Positions 39,857 to 49,617 are shown, counted from the first letter of the stretch. The stretch: DNA of 64,000 nucleotides from Winslowiella toletana (GCF_017875465.1 NZ_JAGGMQ010000001.1:1178001-1242000), one strand, 5' to 3'. The notes: a model not told the origin generated them from the sequence alone. Translations and numbers: made by a program.

Positions 39857-39979
39857 TATTCCCTGCTGATTTATTTGCGGTTATTTTTGTAAATTTCAAT
39901 TATTTTTTAATGTTTTTCCCACTGCCGATAAACGTTAAACTACGCCATTAAACTGGACAGGCCCCGAAGGGAGAATGTA

Positions 39980-40660
39980 ATGGTCAACGCATTAACCTGG
40001 CACGACGTGCTGGCAGAGGAAAAACAGAAGCCTTACTTTATTGAGACGCTGAGTGCTGTCGCCAGTGAGCGGGCCGCAGGCAAAACTGTCTATCCGCCGC
40101 AGAAAGACGTATTTAATGCCTTTCGTCTGACCGAGCTGGGGGCGATTAAAGTGGTGATCCTTGGCCAGGATCCGTATCACGGTCCGAACCAGGCGCATGG
40201 CCTGGCATTCTCGGTGCTGCCGGGGGTCGCGGTGCCGCCTTCGCTGGTGAATATGTACAAAGAGCTGGTCAGTGACATTCCGGGCTTTGAGCGGCCCAGT
40301 CATGGCTTTCTTGAGAGCTGGGCAACACAGGGCGTGATGTTGCTGAATACGGTACTGACTGTTGAAGGCGGTAAGGCCCATTCCCACGCGCGTTTTGGCT
40401 GGGAAACCTTTACCGATAATGTGATTACGGCGATTAACCAGCATCGTGAAGGGGTGGTGTTTTTACTCTGGGGTTCGCACGCCCAGAAGAAAGGCAGCAT
40501 TATCGATCGTAAACGCCATCATGTATTACAGGCGCCGCACCCATCGCCGTTATCCGCTCATCGCGGCTTCCTCGGCTGCGGCCACTTTTCCAAAACCAAT
40601 GCTTACCTGAGTGAGCACGGTGAAGCGCCAATCGACTGGACGCCTGTTTTACCGGCTTAG
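39980..40660 (+). CDS. ung: uracil-DNA glycosylase
   Basis: The 226-residue protein has catalytic D64 in [18 protein letters not shown] and H187 in [12 protein letters not shown]. It excises uracil from DNA as the first step of base excision repair. ATG 39980 follows AGGGAGAAT. It is divergent from grcA and convergent with grpE. Confidence 0.98.
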   Translation: MVNALTWHDVLAEEKQKPYFIETLSAVASERAAGKTVYPPQKDVFNAFRLTELGAIKVVILGQDPYHGPNQAHGLAFSVLPGVAVPPSLVNMYKELVSDIPGFERPSHGFLESWATQGVMLLNTVLTVEGGKAHSHARFGWETFTDNVITAINQHREGVVFLLWGSHAQKKGSIIDRKRHHVLQAPHPSPLSAHRGFLGCGHFSKTNAYLSEHGEAPIDWTPVLPA

Positions 40661-40669
40661 TGCCAGCAT

Positions 40670-40698
40670 AAAAAAAGCACCGCAAGCGGTGCTTTTTT
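40670..40698. terminator. bidirectional terminator between ung and grpE
   Basis: AAAAAAAGCACCGC, loop AA, GCGGTGCTTTTTT form a strong hairpin with T-runs on both strands between convergent ung and grpE. Confidence 0.92.
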
Positions 40699-40736
40699 AT
40701 CTTGATGGTCTGGGCAATACCGACCACGCTCAGCGA

Positions 40737-41318
40737 TCAGGACTTGGCTTTCGCCACTGCCACCATCGCCGGACGCAACAGGCGACCATTCAGGGTGTAG
40801 CCACTCTGCATCACCAGCATCACATGGTTCGGCGCCACATCCTCAGATTCCATCATCGACATCGCCTGATGCACATCCGGGTTGAACGGTACGTTAGTCT
40901 CGTTTACCACTTCAACACCGTATTTGCGCACCGCGCCGAGCAGCGATTTCAGGGTCAGCTCGATACCTTCAATCATTGCGGTCAGCTCCGGATTGGCTTT
41001 ATCCGCCAGTTCCAGCGCACGCTCCAGGCTGTCGATCACTGGCAGCAATTCGTTTGCAAATTTTTCCAGGGCAAACTTATGCGCTTTCTCGACGTCCAGT
41101 TCGGTACGGCGACGAATGTTCTCAATTTCTGCTTGCGCACGAAGCTGTGCTTCACGTACGCCGCCCTGAGACTGCGCCAGTTCGGCTTCCAGTTGAGCGA
41201 TACGCTCATCACGCGGATCCACCTCGTTTGTCGTCTCCGCGTCCTGGTTTTGCCCTTGCTCCATCTCAATTTCGTCTGAGACTTGCTCGTTTGGTGTGTT
41301 CTGTTCTTTACTACTCAT
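40737..41318 (-). CDS. grpE: nucleotide exchange factor GrpE
   Basis: From [12 protein letters not shown] (ATG 41318) the protein has 193 residues: an acidic N-terminus, a long coiled coil ([16 protein letters not shown]), and the C-terminal beta domain with [16 protein letters not shown] and [15 protein letters not shown]. It is the ADP-ATP exchange factor of DnaK. A sigma-32 promoter lies upstream. Confidence 0.97.
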   Translation of the reverse strand: MSSKEQNTPNEQVSDEIEMEQGQNQDAETTNEVDPRDERIAQLEAELAQSQGGVREAQLRAQAEIENIRRRTELDVEKAHKFALEKFANELLPVIDSLERALELADKANPELTAMIEGIELTLKSLLGAVRKYGVEVVNETNVPFNPDVHQAMSMMESEDVAPNHVMLVMQSGYTLNGRLLRPAMVAVAKAKS

Positions 41319-41364
41319 GAATTTCTCCGCGTTTTTGCACATTCATCTCGCTGGTTCGCTTATT

Positions 41365-41390
41365 ATGGGGATCAGAATCGAGGTTTCAAG
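41365..41390 (-). promoter_or_regulatory. sigma-32 heat-shock promoter of grpE
   Basis: On the minus strand CTTGAAA (41390-41384), 13 bases, then CCCCAT (41370-41365) continuing as AAT match the sigma-32 consensus CTTGAAA-N13-CCCCATNT. It is about 50 bp before grpE, a classical heat-shock gene. Confidence 0.9.
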
Positions 41391-41443
41391 GGAAGCCAGT
41401 CACATTGTCGGGGCAGATCATCCCCAGGGGGAACACCAGCATA

Positions 41444-42322
41444 ATGAACAATCATTTCAACTGCATTGGAATTGTCGGCCATCCGCGCCATCCAACGGCT
41501 CTGACCACGCATGAAATGCTCTATCGCTGGCTGACGGCAAAAGGCTACGAAGTCATTATCGAACAGCAGATCGCCCGCGAGCTGGGCCTGCATGATGTGG
41601 CGACCGGCACACTGGCGGATATTGGTCAGCGCGCCGACCTCGCGGTTGTGGTTGGCGGTGATGGCAATATGCTGGGTGCGGCGCGCGTACTGGCGCGTTA
41701 TGACATCAAAGTCATTGGCATTAACCGCGGCAACTTAGGTTTCCTGACCGATCTCGACCCGGATAATGCCCAGCAACAGCTGGCCGACGTGCTTGAAGGG
41801 AAATACCTGGTTGAAAGCCGCTTTCTGCTGGAGGCACAGGTCTGCAAAAAAGCCTGCTCACCGCGAATTGGCACGGCGATCAATGAGGTCGTGCTGCACC
41901 CGGGAAAAGTTGCGCATATGATTGAGTTTGAAGTTTATATCGATGAAAACTTCGCCTTCTCCCAGCGCTCGGATGGCCTGATTATCTCCACGCCAACCGG
42001 CTCCACCGCCTACTCCCTCTCCGCCGGTGGACCGATTCTGACGCCTTCGCTGGACGCCATCGCGCTGGTGCCGATGTTTCCACATACCCTGTCGGCGCGC
42101 CCGCTGGTAATTAACAGCAGTAGCACCATTCGCCTGCGCTTCTCCCATATGCGCGGCGACCTGGAAATCAGCTGTGACAGCCAGATCGCGCTACCAATCC
42201 AGGAAGGTGAAGATGTGCTGATTCGCCGCAGCGACTATCATCTCAATCTGATCCATCCACAAAATTACAATTACTTCAACACATTAAGTTCAAAGTTGGG
42301 CTGGTCAAAAAAATTATTCTGA
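41444..42322 (+). CDS. nadK: NAD kinase
   Basis: From [20 protein letters not shown] (ATG 41444) the protein has 292 residues, equal to E. coli NadK, with the GGDGNML motif (D73) and the [18 protein letters not shown] segment. It phosphorylates NAD to NADP. An upstream in-frame ATG (41405) would add 13 unconserved residues. It is divergent from grpE and followed by recN. Confidence 0.97.
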   Translation: MNNHFNCIGIVGHPRHPTALTTHEMLYRWLTAKGYEVIIEQQIARELGLHDVATGTLADIGQRADLAVVVGGDGNMLGAARVLARYDIKVIGINRGNLGFLTDLDPDNAQQQLADVLEGKYLVESRFLLEAQVCKKACSPRIGTAINEVVLHPGKVAHMIEFEVYIDENFAFSQRSDGLIISTPTGSTAYSLSAGGPILTPSLDAIALVPMFPHTLSARPLVINSSSTIRLRFSHMRGDLEISCDSQIALPIQEGEDVLIRRSDYHLNLIHPQNYNYFNTLSSKLGWSKKLF

Positions 42323-42341
42323 AAATCTTCACCAGCTACTT

Positions 42342-42400
42342 TACTGTATATAAAACCAGTTTATACTGTATGAAAAACCATATCTGTGTATTCATACAGG
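42342..42400 (+). promoter_or_regulatory. three LexA-box-like sites before recN
   Basis: The LexA consensus is CTGT-N8-ACAG. A perfect core occurs at 42384-42399, a near match CTGT-N8-CCAG within TACTGTATATAAAACCAGTT at 42342-42361, and a weak CTGT-N8-CCAT at 42366-42381. The third box overlaps the recN ribosome site. recN is among the most strongly SOS-controlled genes in E. coli and has several LexA boxes. Confidence 0.88.
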
Positions 42401-42408
42401 AAATAATT

Positions 42409-44070
42409 ATGCTGGCACAACTGACCATCAGTAACTTTGCTATCGTTCGCGAGCTGGAAATTGATTTTCAACGTGGCATGACGGCGATTACCGGCGAAAC
42501 CGGTGCGGGTAAGTCGATTGCTATCGACGCGCTTGGTCTCTGTCTCGGCGGTCGTGCCGAAGCAGATATGGTTCGTCAGGATGCGGCGCGCGCCGATATC
42601 TGCGCGCGCTTTGCGCTAAAAGATACCCCCTCGGCCCAGCGCTGGCTGGAACAGAACCAGCTGGACGACGGCAATGAGTGCCTGCTGCGTCGCGTCATTA
42701 GCAGCGATGGCCGTTCACGCGGCTTTATTAATGGCACCTCAGTTCCTCTCTCCCAGCTGCGTGATTTAGGCCAGTTGCTGATTCAGATCCATGGTCAGCA
42801 CGCCCATCAGTTGCTGCTGAAGCCTGAACATCAGAAAAATCTGCTGGATGCTTACGCCGATGAGAGCCAGCTGACTCAGGAGATGGCCGCAGGCTACCGC
42901 CTCTGGCATCAGAGCTGTCGTGAACTGGCGCGCCATCAGCAACTGGCGCAGGAGCGTGAAGCGCGCCGTGAGCTGCTGCAATATCAGCTGAAAGAGCTGA
43001 ATGAGTTTGCGCCACAGCCCAATGAGTTTGAAAGTATTGACGAAGAGTACAAACGCTTAGCCAACAGCGGCCAGCTGCTATCCACCAGCCAGCAAGCCTT
43101 ACAGCTGATGGCCGATGGCGACGAGAGCAATCTGCAAAGTCTGCTATACAGCGCACGCCAGATGATGGGCGAGCTGATTAGCATGGATGACAAGCTGAGC
43201 AACGTCTTTAGCATGCTGGAAGAAGCGGCGATTCAGATCAGTGAAGCCAGCGATGAGTTACGTCACTATTGTGATCGTCTGGATCTCGATCCCAATCGCC
43301 TGTTCGAACTGGAACAGCGCCTGTCACGCCAGATCAACCTGGCGCGTAAACACCATATTTCACCGGAAGAGCTGCCCGCCTTCCATCAGCAGTTACTGGA
43401 TGAGCAGGAACAGTTATCGCAGCAGGAAAGCGATCAGGAAACGCTGAGCAGTGCAGTCAATGTACATTATCAGGCGGCGCTGGCCACCGCCCGGCAACTG
43501 CATCAGCGTCGCGCGCACTACGCCAGTGAACTGAGCCAGCTAATCAGCACCAGTATGCAGGCACTGTCGATGCCGCACGGCAAACTGGCGATTGATGTGC
43601 AGTTTAACCCTGATCAGTTAACCGCTGATGGTGCCGATCGTATTGATTTCCGCGTCAGCACCAACCCGGGCCAGCCATTGCAGGCACTGGCGAAAGTGGC
43701 GTCCGGCGGCGAACTTTCGCGTATTGCACTGGCTATTCAGGTGATTACCGCACAGAAAATGGATACACCGGCGCTGATTTTCGATGAAGTGGATGTTGGT
43801 ATCAGTGGCCCTACTGCGGCGGTGGTAGGCAAAATGCTGCGTCAGCTGGGAGAATCAACCCAGGTAATGTGCGTCACCCACTTGCCGCAGGTAGCCGGTT
43901 GTGGCCACCAACATTTCTATGTCAGTAAAGAAACTGATGGCGCCGTGACAGAAACCCATATGCAGCCACTGGATAAGCGCGCGCGTCTGCAGGAACTGGC
44001 GCGGTTACTGGGTGGAAGCGAGGTGACACGCAACACTCTGGCCAATGCAAAAGAGCTTTTAGCAGCCTGA
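42409..44070 (+). CDS. recN: DNA repair protein RecN
   Basis: From [20 protein letters not shown] (ATG 42409) the protein has 553 residues like E. coli RecN. It is an SMC-like ATPase with Walker A GETGAGKS, a coiled-coil middle, the signature [16 protein letters not shown] and Walker [12 protein letters not shown]. It acts in double-strand-break repair. LexA boxes immediately upstream give SOS control. An in-frame ATG at 42370 lies inside the operator and is not chosen. Confidence 0.98.
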   Translation: MLAQLTISNFAIVRELEIDFQRGMTAITGETGAGKSIAIDALGLCLGGRAEADMVRQDAARADICARFALKDTPSAQRWLEQNQLDDGNECLLRRVISSDGRSRGFINGTSVPLSQLRDLGQLLIQIHGQHAHQLLLKPEHQKNLLDAYADESQLTQEMAAGYRLWHQSCRELARHQQLAQEREARRELLQYQLKELNEFAPQPNEFESIDEEYKRLANSGQLLSTSQQALQLMADGDESNLQSLLYSARQMMGELISMDDKLSNVFSMLEEAAIQISEASDELRHYCDRLDLDPNRLFELEQRLSRQINLARKHHISPEELPAFHQQLLDEQEQLSQQESDQETLSSAVNVHYQAALATARQLHQRRAHYASELSQLISTSMQALSMPHGKLAIDVQFNPDQLTADGADRIDFRVSTNPGQPLQALAKVASGGELSRIALAIQVITAQKMDTPALIFDEVDVGISGPTAAVVGKMLRQLGESTQVMCVTHLPQVAGCGHQHFYVSKETDGAVTETHMQPLDKRARLQELARLLGGSEVTRNTLANAKELLAA

Positions 44071-44313
44071 CCCAGCACTTTTTTACATTCCTGTGGTCAT
44101 ATGCTTGCTCTGTAAAGGTTTCAAACTGCGGTAAGGTTGATTATCATCGGCAGTTGTTGCCATCGCCGCGGGCAGTTTGGCATGGCCAGCACAATTCGTC
44201 GCAGGGAGCCAGGCTCTTCTTATCGATGTGCGCAACCAGAGCTTAAAAAAGGCTTAGTGACCCGGGTGAAGTCGCCTCATACAAGGCGTCGAGCCCCAAT
44301 AAGGAATCAATTA

Positions 44314-44658
44314 ATGCGCTGTAAAACGCTGACTGCTGCTGCAGTGGTACTTCTTATGATGACCGCTGGCTGTTCCACTCTGGAGCGAGTGGTTTACCGT
44401 CCAGACATCAACCAGGGTAACTACCTGGTGGCTAACGATGTGGCAAAAATTCATACCGGTATGACGCAACAACAGGTTGCTTACACGCTGGGTACACCGA
44501 TGATGCACGATCCGTTTGGTAACAACACCTGGTACTACGTGTTCCGTGAACAACCGGGTCATGAGCCGGTGAAACAGCAAACGCTGACGCTGACTTTCGA
44601 CAGCAACGGTACGCTGACCAACATCGACAACAAGCCAAAGCTCACCACCACAAAATAG
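44314..44658 (+). CDS. bamE: outer membrane assembly lipoprotein BamE
   Basis: From ATG 44314 (SD AAGGA) the product has 114 residues, with a lipoprotein signal peptide ending LMMTAGC (C20) and the BamE motifs [11 protein letters not shown] and [19 protein letters not shown]. It is the small lipoprotein of the BAM complex that inserts outer-membrane beta-barrels. The 243 bp between recN and bamE hold no other gene I can support. Confidence 0.96.
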   Translation: MRCKTLTAAAVVLLMMTAGCSTLERVVYRPDINQGNYLVANDVAKIHTGMTQQQVAYTLGTPMMHDPFGNNTWYYVFREQPGHEPVKQQTLTLTFDSNGTLTNIDNKPKLTTTK

Positions 44659-44681
44659 TGAGTGTGAACGACAGGTATAAA

Positions 44682-44710
44682 AAAGGCGCTCAACCGGCGC
44701 CTTTATTTTT
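44682..44710. terminator. terminator between bamE and rnfH
   Basis: AAAGGCGC and GCGCCTTT form a stem followed on the plus strand by ATTTTTTTG. Its right arm overlaps the last bases of rnfH, which is convergent. On the minus strand TTTTTTATAC follows, so it can serve both. Confidence 0.8.
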
Positions 44711-44990
44711 TTGCAGCGCGTTCTGCCCGCTGACGGCGTAACTCTTTGGGATCAGCAATCAACGGGCGGTAGATCTCAACGCGATCGCCATTATGCACTT
44801 CGTCAGCCAGCTTTACCGGGCGGCTAAATACCCCAACTTTGTTTTCATCCAGATCGATTTCGCGGCGCAGCTCAAGAATGCCTGACGCTTTGATGGTCTG
44901 CTCAACGGTACTGCCCTCAGCCAGTTTCACACTGAGCAGATACTGTTTATCAGGTAATGCATACGCCACTTCAACGGCAATATCAGGCAC
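44703..44990 (-). CDS. rnfH: RnfH family ubiquitin-fold protein
   Basis: A GTG at 44990, with AGAGGT six bases upstream, gives a 95-residue protein beginning [18 protein letters not shown] and containing [17 protein letters not shown], as in E. coli RnfH (YfjF). Longer upstream starts overlap ratA and are not conserved. The start overlaps the end of ratA by 8 nt. Biological role poorly known; RatA-RnfH is a conserved pair. Confidence 0.92.
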   Translation of the reverse strand: MPDIAVEVAYALPDKQYLLSVKLAEGSTVEQTIKASGILELRREIDLDENKVGVFSRPVKLADEVHNGDRVEIYRPLIADPKELRRQRAERAAKK

Positions 44991-45417
44991 GATAGACCTC
45001 TTTTGCCCGTAGGGTAAAGGCTTGTACCATGCTGCTGGCCAGTTCTTTAAATATGCGGCCGAAAGCCAGTTCGACCAGCATATTGGTGAACTCAAAATCA
45101 AGATTCAGTTCAACCTTGCAGGCCTCTTCACTGAGTGGCGTAAAGTTCCAGCCACCGGTCAGCTTACGAAACGGCCCATCAACCAGTTGCATATGAATAC
45201 TTTGATTGTCAGTCAACGTATTGCGGGTAACAAACGTCTTACTGATGCCCGCTTTGGATACATCGACCGATGCCGTCATCTGATTTTCCGCAAATGCCAG
45301 AACGCGGCTGCCGGTACAACCGGGCAGAAACTCGGGATACGCGTCGACATCATTCACTAACTGGTACATCTGCTCGGCGCTATAAGGCACAAGCGCTGAA
45401 CGGCTAATCTGGGCCAT
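44983..45417 (-). CDS. ratA: START-domain protein RatA (ribosome association toxin)
   Basis: The 144-residue protein has the polyketide-cyclase/START fold pattern [35 protein letters not shown]. coli RatA binds 50S subunits and blocks association; other family members (Coq10) bind quinones. It is divergent from smpB and coupled to rnfH. Confidence 0.94.
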   Translation of the reverse strand: MAQISRSALVPYSAEQMYQLVNDVDAYPEFLPGCTGSRVLAFAENQMTASVDVSKAGISKTFVTRNTLTDNQSIHMQLVDGPFRKLTGGWNFTPLSEEACKVELNLDFEFTNMLVELAFGRIFKELASSMVQAFTLRAKEVYRA

Positions 45418-45576
45418 ATCGATTCCTGTTATATCTCAAAACATATAAATAATATCATCCCCGGCGATCAAACAAAATTCTCTGGCGCCAATGGCGTGCT
45501 AAAATAGCGCATTTCCCCGCCAGGTATTGGTCAGGGGATGCCATTATTCACTGCTTGATGTAGACTAAGCCGCACT

Positions 45577-46059
45577 ATGACAAAGAAAAAAGCACATAAA
45601 CCCGGTTCCGCTACCATTGCCATGAACAAACGCGCCCGTCACGAATACTTCATTGAAGAAGAGTTCGAGGCAGGACTTTCGTTACAAGGATGGGAAGTAA
45701 AATCACTCCGCGCCGGCAAGGCCAACATCAGCGACAGCTATATCCTGCTGCGCGATGGCGAGGCTTATCTGTTTGGCTCAACATTCCAGCCGCTCAGCGT
45801 GGCATCTTCGCACGTTGTTTGCGATCCGACCCGCAGCCGTAAACTGCTGCTGAAAAAGCGCGAGCTGGATTCACTGTACGGTCGTGCCAATCGCGATGGT
45901 TACACCATCGTGGCGCTGTCCATGTACTGGAAAAATGCCTGGGCCAAACTGAAAATTGGCGTGGCCAAGGGTAAGAAAGAGCACGACAAACGCGATAGTG
46001 TTAAAGATCGCGAATGGCAGCAAGACAAAGCACGTATCATGAAACATGCAAATCGCTAA
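45577..46059 (+). CDS. smpB: SsrA-binding protein SmpB
   Basis: The 160-residue protein has [27 protein letters not shown] and the C-terminal basic tail with [13 protein letters not shown], full-length SmpB. It delivers tmRNA to stalled ribosomes. ssrA follows at 50 bp, as in E. coli. Confidence 0.98.
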   Translation: MTKKKAHKPGSATIAMNKRARHEYFIEEEFEAGLSLQGWEVKSLRAGKANISDSYILLRDGEAYLFGSTFQPLSVASSHVVCDPTRSRKLLLKKRELDSLYGRANRDGYTIVALSMYWKNAWAKLKIGVAKGKKEHDKRDSVKDREWQQDKARIMKHANR

Positions 46060-46108
46060 GCCACTGGCATAGCGTATGGTTTTTCTGATATACTGCTCAA
46101 CAGTACTT

Positions 46109-46512
46109 GGGGCTGATTCTGGACTCGACGGGATTGTGTAGCCTTAGGAGCATGCCGAGGGACGGTTTGCCTCGTAAAAAGCCGTAAAAAAATAGTTGCA
46201 ATCAACTACAAAACTGCACCTGCAAACGACGCTGACTTTAACCAGTTAGCGTTCGCTGCTTAATCAGCCTAAGAAACTGAAGGTGTCCTCTCTCCCTAGC
46301 CTCCGCTCTTAGGACGGGGATCAAGAGAGGTCAAACCCAAAAGAGATCGCGTGGATACCTTGCCTGGGGTTGAAGCGTTAAATCCAATCAGGCTAGTTTG
46401 TTAGTGGCGTGTCCATCCGCAGCTAACCGGCGAATGTAAAGATTGGACTAAGCATGTAGTGCCGACGGTGTAGTAATTTCGGACGCGGGTTCAACTCCCG
46501 CCAGCTCCACCA
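46109..46512 (+). ncRNA. ssrA: transfer-messenger RNA
   Basis: The 5' end GGGGCTGATTCTGGACTCGAC and 3' end with the T-arm GGGTTCAACTCCCGCC and CCA match tmRNA, as do the central pseudoknot segments (CTCTCTCCCTAGCCTCCGC). A -10-like TATACT is at 46089-46094. The tag region differs from the E. coli ANDENYALAA: by homology with TAGTC-GCA, decoding resumes at GCA after AATAGTT, giving a tag that begins AINYKTAP, continues ANDADFNQ and ends LAFAA. The 3' end is the apparent island attachment site. Confidence 0.96.
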
Positions 46513-46556
46513 AAATCTTTTCGCGGCGGTTCCAGAGCCGTCCGCAGAAGTCCTGG

Positions 46557-46590
46557 AAGCCCGCACGGTGTAAGCCCTGCGGGCTTTTTT
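46557..46590 (+). terminator. ssrA terminator
   Basis: AAGCCCGCA (46557-46565) and TGCGGGCTT (46578-46586) form a 9-bp stem followed by a T-run, 45 bp after the tmRNA 3' end. Confidence 0.88.
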
Positions 46591-46634
46591 GTGTCTGTAA
46601 TCTTCCGCGGAGATCCGACTGAATCCAGAACCTT

Positions 46635-46688
46635 TTGGCCTACGTTTAGGCCTACGTTATGATATAGGCCTAAAAACGTAGGCCTAAA
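46635..46688. promoter_or_regulatory. TAGGCCTA repeat cluster before the integrase
   Basis: Four GGCCTA copies (46637, 46649, 46667, 46681), three of them the full palindrome TAGGCCTA, lie 20-70 bp upstream of the integrase. TTTAGGCCTACGTT (46645-46658) and AACGTAGGCCTAAA (46675-46688) are perfect inverted repeats of each other. Such a cluster suggests a cooperative binding region for integrase or an excisionase/AlpA-type regulator, or att arm sites. Confidence 0.7.
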
Positions 46689-46706
46689 ACATGGACGAGG
46701 TACTGC

Positions 46707-47900
46707 ATGCCAAGGATTGCACGCCCCCTTACCCACATTGAAGTGAGTAAATCCCGCGCTACAACAAACAAGCTTTACCTGCACGACGGTGAAGGCTTGT
46801 TCCTGATGGTAAAACCGTCAGGCAGAAAAACCTGGCGCTTTCGCTACCTCAAGCCGGGGACCAATAAGCGTACTACCATTACCTTCGGTAACTTCCCTGC
46901 CCTCTCATTAGCTGATGCACGGCAGTTAAGGGCCGAGAAACAAGCCCTGTTGGTCAGAGGCATTGATCCACATGAAAAGATCGCCTGTGAAGCTGAGCAG
47001 GTCGAAATAGCTGTAGAAAGCCTTTTCGCCAATGTTGCCAGCAACTGGTTTGCGCTGAAGAGTAAAACTGTTACGCCGGACTATGCCAAAGATATCTGGC
47101 GCTCTCTGGAGAAAGACGTCTTTCCAGTATTGAAGGACATTCCGGTGCAGGAGATAAAAGCGCGCACACTGGTACAGGCGCTTGAACCGATCAAAGCCCG
47201 TGGCGCATTGGAAACTGTCAGGCGCCTGGTGCAACGTATCAACGAAATCATGATCTATGCCGTAAACACTGGCCTGATTGATCTTAACCCTGCATCCGGT
47301 ATTGGCTACGCCTTTGAGAAACCCAAAAAACAACATATGCCGACTCTGCGACCAGAAGAACTGCCAAAGCTTCTGCGCACGCTGGTCATGTCTAACCTCA
47401 TTGTAACGACACGCTGCTTAATTGAATGGCAACTATTAACGCTGGTGAGGCCATCGGAAGCTTCGGGAACCGAATGGTGCGAGATTGATGTCGAGCAAAA
47501 ACTCTGGGTTATCCCTGCTGCGCGCATGAAGGCAAAGCGTGAGCATATCGTGCCGCTGTCGGATCAGGCTTTAGAGATTCTGGAATTTATGAAGCCTGTC
47601 AGCAAAAATCGCGTGCATGTTTTTCCGAGTCGTAATGACCCTAAGCAGCCGATGTGCAGTCAGACGGCCAATGCGGCTTTAAAGAGGATTGGCTATGGTG
47701 GCAAGCTGGTTGCTCATGGGCTGCGTTCAATTGCCAGTACAGCGATGAACGAAGCGGGGCTGAATCCCGACGTCATTGAGGCCGCCCTGGCACATACTGA
47801 TAAGAACGAGGTGCGGCGCGCTTATAACCGCTCCCTGTATCTTGACCAGCGTAAGGAGTTGATGGCGTGGTGGGGTAATTACGTTAAACAAAATATTTGA
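46707..47900 (+). CDS. int: P4-type tyrosine recombinase (island integrase)
   Basis: The 397-residue protein has the DUF4102-type N-terminal arm-binding domain (KLYLHDGEGLFLMVKPSGRKTWRFRY), a SAM-like core-binding domain and a catalytic domain with Arg in LTLVRPSEASG, HGLRS, AHTDKNEVRRAYNRS and a Tyr near the C-terminus. It lies 195 bp from the 3' end of ssrA and points away, as typical for islands integrated in tmRNA. It should catalyse integration and excision at the ssrA attB. Confidence 0.94.
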   Translation: MPRIARPLTHIEVSKSRATTNKLYLHDGEGLFLMVKPSGRKTWRFRYLKPGTNKRTTITFGNFPALSLADARQLRAEKQALLVRGIDPHEKIACEAEQVEIAVESLFANVASNWFALKSKTVTPDYAKDIWRSLEKDVFPVLKDIPVQEIKARTLVQALEPIKARGALETVRRLVQRINEIMIYAVNTGLIDLNPASGIGYAFEKPKKQHMPTLRPEELPKLLRTLVMSNLIVTTRCLIEWQLLTLVRPSEASGTEWCEIDVEQKLWVIPAARMKAKREHIVPLSDQALEILEFMKPVSKNRVHVFPSRNDPKQPMCSQTANAALKRIGYGGKLVAHGLRSIASTAMNEAGLNPDVIEAALAHTDKNEVRRAYNRSLYLDQRKELMAWWGNYVKQNI

Positions 47901-48032
47901 TAAATGATAAAGTGAGTGCGGATAAAAATATGTATCAATTTCAGCTTTAACCAATACCTATCAGTATATCAATGCATCATCTATCTTCTAAACCTATGAA
48001 ATAGATGATGTTTAAATTAAAATATTTCAAAG

Positions 48033-48653
48033 CTATTTCTTAATCAGGCTTATCTTTGATAAAAAGTCATTACTATATTTATTAAAAGGATATGAAGGAG
48101 TGAAAATCTCGTAGCCAATATAATTTTCGTAAGCAGAATTATTTATCATTTCATCAAGATGATACTTAAGCCTAAATAGATACTCCTCATTAGGTACAAT
48201 GATCGCAACACTATCGAATACAGATAATTCTTTTGATTTAATGCGCCATTCTCGCTCCCAAGAAAAATCCACTATTTTACCCGTCACAATTGAACACCAA
48301 GGATCAAATTGAACGTGTCTCCACCATCTACTTTCATCGAGATATTGAAGCTCTTCTTGTGGTTGATAAATTACCGGCATGCCACCAAAAATGAAAATAT
48401 CTTCTTTTAAATAACTCAAACCAAAAGGTTTATAATCTGACCTGTCATCATTCAAAAAATATTCAGGTGACTCAGTAAAGCATATACATGCTTCTCCTCC
48501 AGTTATAAATTTCTTGCTTCCTTTAATGAAACCATCCCTTAGAATGCTCAACAACACTTCAAAAGCCGCCTCATATGCTTCATCATTTTTATACCCTGGA
48601 ATGTCTGTTTTTATCCAATGATATACATTTTCTGAGTAATCTTTTCTTTTCAT
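48033..48653 (-). CDS. AbiGi-like putative phage-resistance protein
   Basis: This AT-rich gene encodes 206 residues. Patterns VLLSILRDGFIKGSKKF, CICFTESPEYFL, YKPFGLSYLKEDIFIFGGMPVIYQ and DFSWEREWRIK resemble AbiGi/DUF2971-like proteins linked to abortive phage infection. I assign this from memory of the motif order, so the family is tentative. There is no membrane helix. It has no partner gene nearby; base composition differs from the core genome, indicating transfer. Confidence 0.6.
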   Translation of the reverse strand: MKRKDYSENVYHWIKTDIPGYKNDEAYEAAFEVLLSILRDGFIKGSKKFITGGEACICFTESPEYFLNDDRSDYKPFGLSYLKEDIFIFGGMPVIYQPQEELQYLDESRWWRHVQFDPWCSIVTGKIVDFSWEREWRIKSKELSVFDSVAIIVPNEEYLFRLKYHLDEMINNSAYENYIGYEIFTPSYPFNKYSNDFLSKISLIKK

Positions 48654-48772
48654 CTGTTCCTTACCTAAATTATCAATACACTACATTTTATTAATAAATT
48701 CATGGTATTAAAAAATACTTTATCAGTAGACTCAGTGAAATAATTCCTTTCCTTATAGCTTGAAATTTCTTT

Positions 48773-49250
48773 TTAAATATAATCCTGCATTTCATTTTTC
48801 ATTTCTGAAATAGGATTTATGAGTATTTTACCTTCGACACGGTCAATCAACAAGGAGATTATTTCTGCTCCTCTCAGCATCCTTCATTGGCTCCAAAATT
48901 TCTGAGAATATTATATTTTGATTAATTTTATTAGTATTTACTGAGTTCTCCTGTGTCCATTGTCTGAAAGCACTTGCATACAAAACCGCATCAGTTATAT
49001 GGCAAGCAACGGCGGTTCGAAGTGTATGCGCATAATCTTTTTTTCTTGTAATTTAACCTGATAGCTAGCGAGTTGAAAATTTCTCCTTAGCGCAAGCCAA
49101 GCAATCAAAGCAGGTATAACACCAGCAAAAAAAAACGCTTAAAATAGTTCCCCAAGAAAAGGAAGAGTCGATAATAATCTTAGGAATGCTATCTATGGAT
49201 ACTGACGTTGATACTTTATTAAAAATAAAAGGCATATCTGTCTGAATCAT
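48773..49250 (-). pseudogene. decayed membrane-anchored protein gene with at least three frameshifts
   Basis: From ATG 49250 the frame reads MIQTDMPFIFNKVSTSVS and SWGTILSVFF, then breaks at a run of nine T. One-base corrections restore AGVIPALIAWLALRRNFQLA (membrane helix and stop-transfer), then after an A-run KKDYAHTLRTAVACH and VLYASAFRQWTQENS, and after AGAGGAGCAG AEIISLLIDRVEGKILINP to a TAA at 48773. The restored product of about 155 residues would be a single-span protein of the kind found in P4-like islands. Function unknown; now inactive. Confidence 0.65.
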
Positions 49251-49418
49251 AACCTCTCCATTTATTCAAAAAAAGTAGATATTTCAAAGTTATGTCATTA
49301 ATAATGACATACAGTTGTCCGCATAGCTATAAGGTATATTCATAGCGGATTACACATGGTTACAAGGGCTTAACAACAAGTATTGATGGGCACAATAAAG
49401 CCGATTAGAAACTTGGAT

Positions 49419-49617
49419 CCCCCACCTCTCCCCCACTTAATGGTGAATCACTTGTTCCCCCACCTAGTTTTTCGGGTTTAAATAAAAACATTATTTATCA
49501 TTCAGTTAACTTATCGCCCCCACTTCACGCGTATAACACCTGAGAAGTGGGGGAAATCGGTTAAAAAATGCGAGTTATTACCGGGTTCCCCCACCAGTCC
49601 CCCACTTAATCCCCCAC
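49419..49617. repeat. GTGGGGG iteron-like cluster, candidate replication origin
   Basis: CCCCCAC occurs in direct orientation at 49419, 49430, 49457, 49517, 49588, 49599 and 49611 and inverted at 49547. CCCCCACTTC (49517-49526) and GAAGTGGGGG (49544-49553) form a 10-bp hairpin. The cluster lies at and beyond the 3' end of the primase-helicase gene, with AT-rich DNA between repeats, the place where P4-like satellites have their origin. No experimental origin is known to me for this element. Confidence 0.55.
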
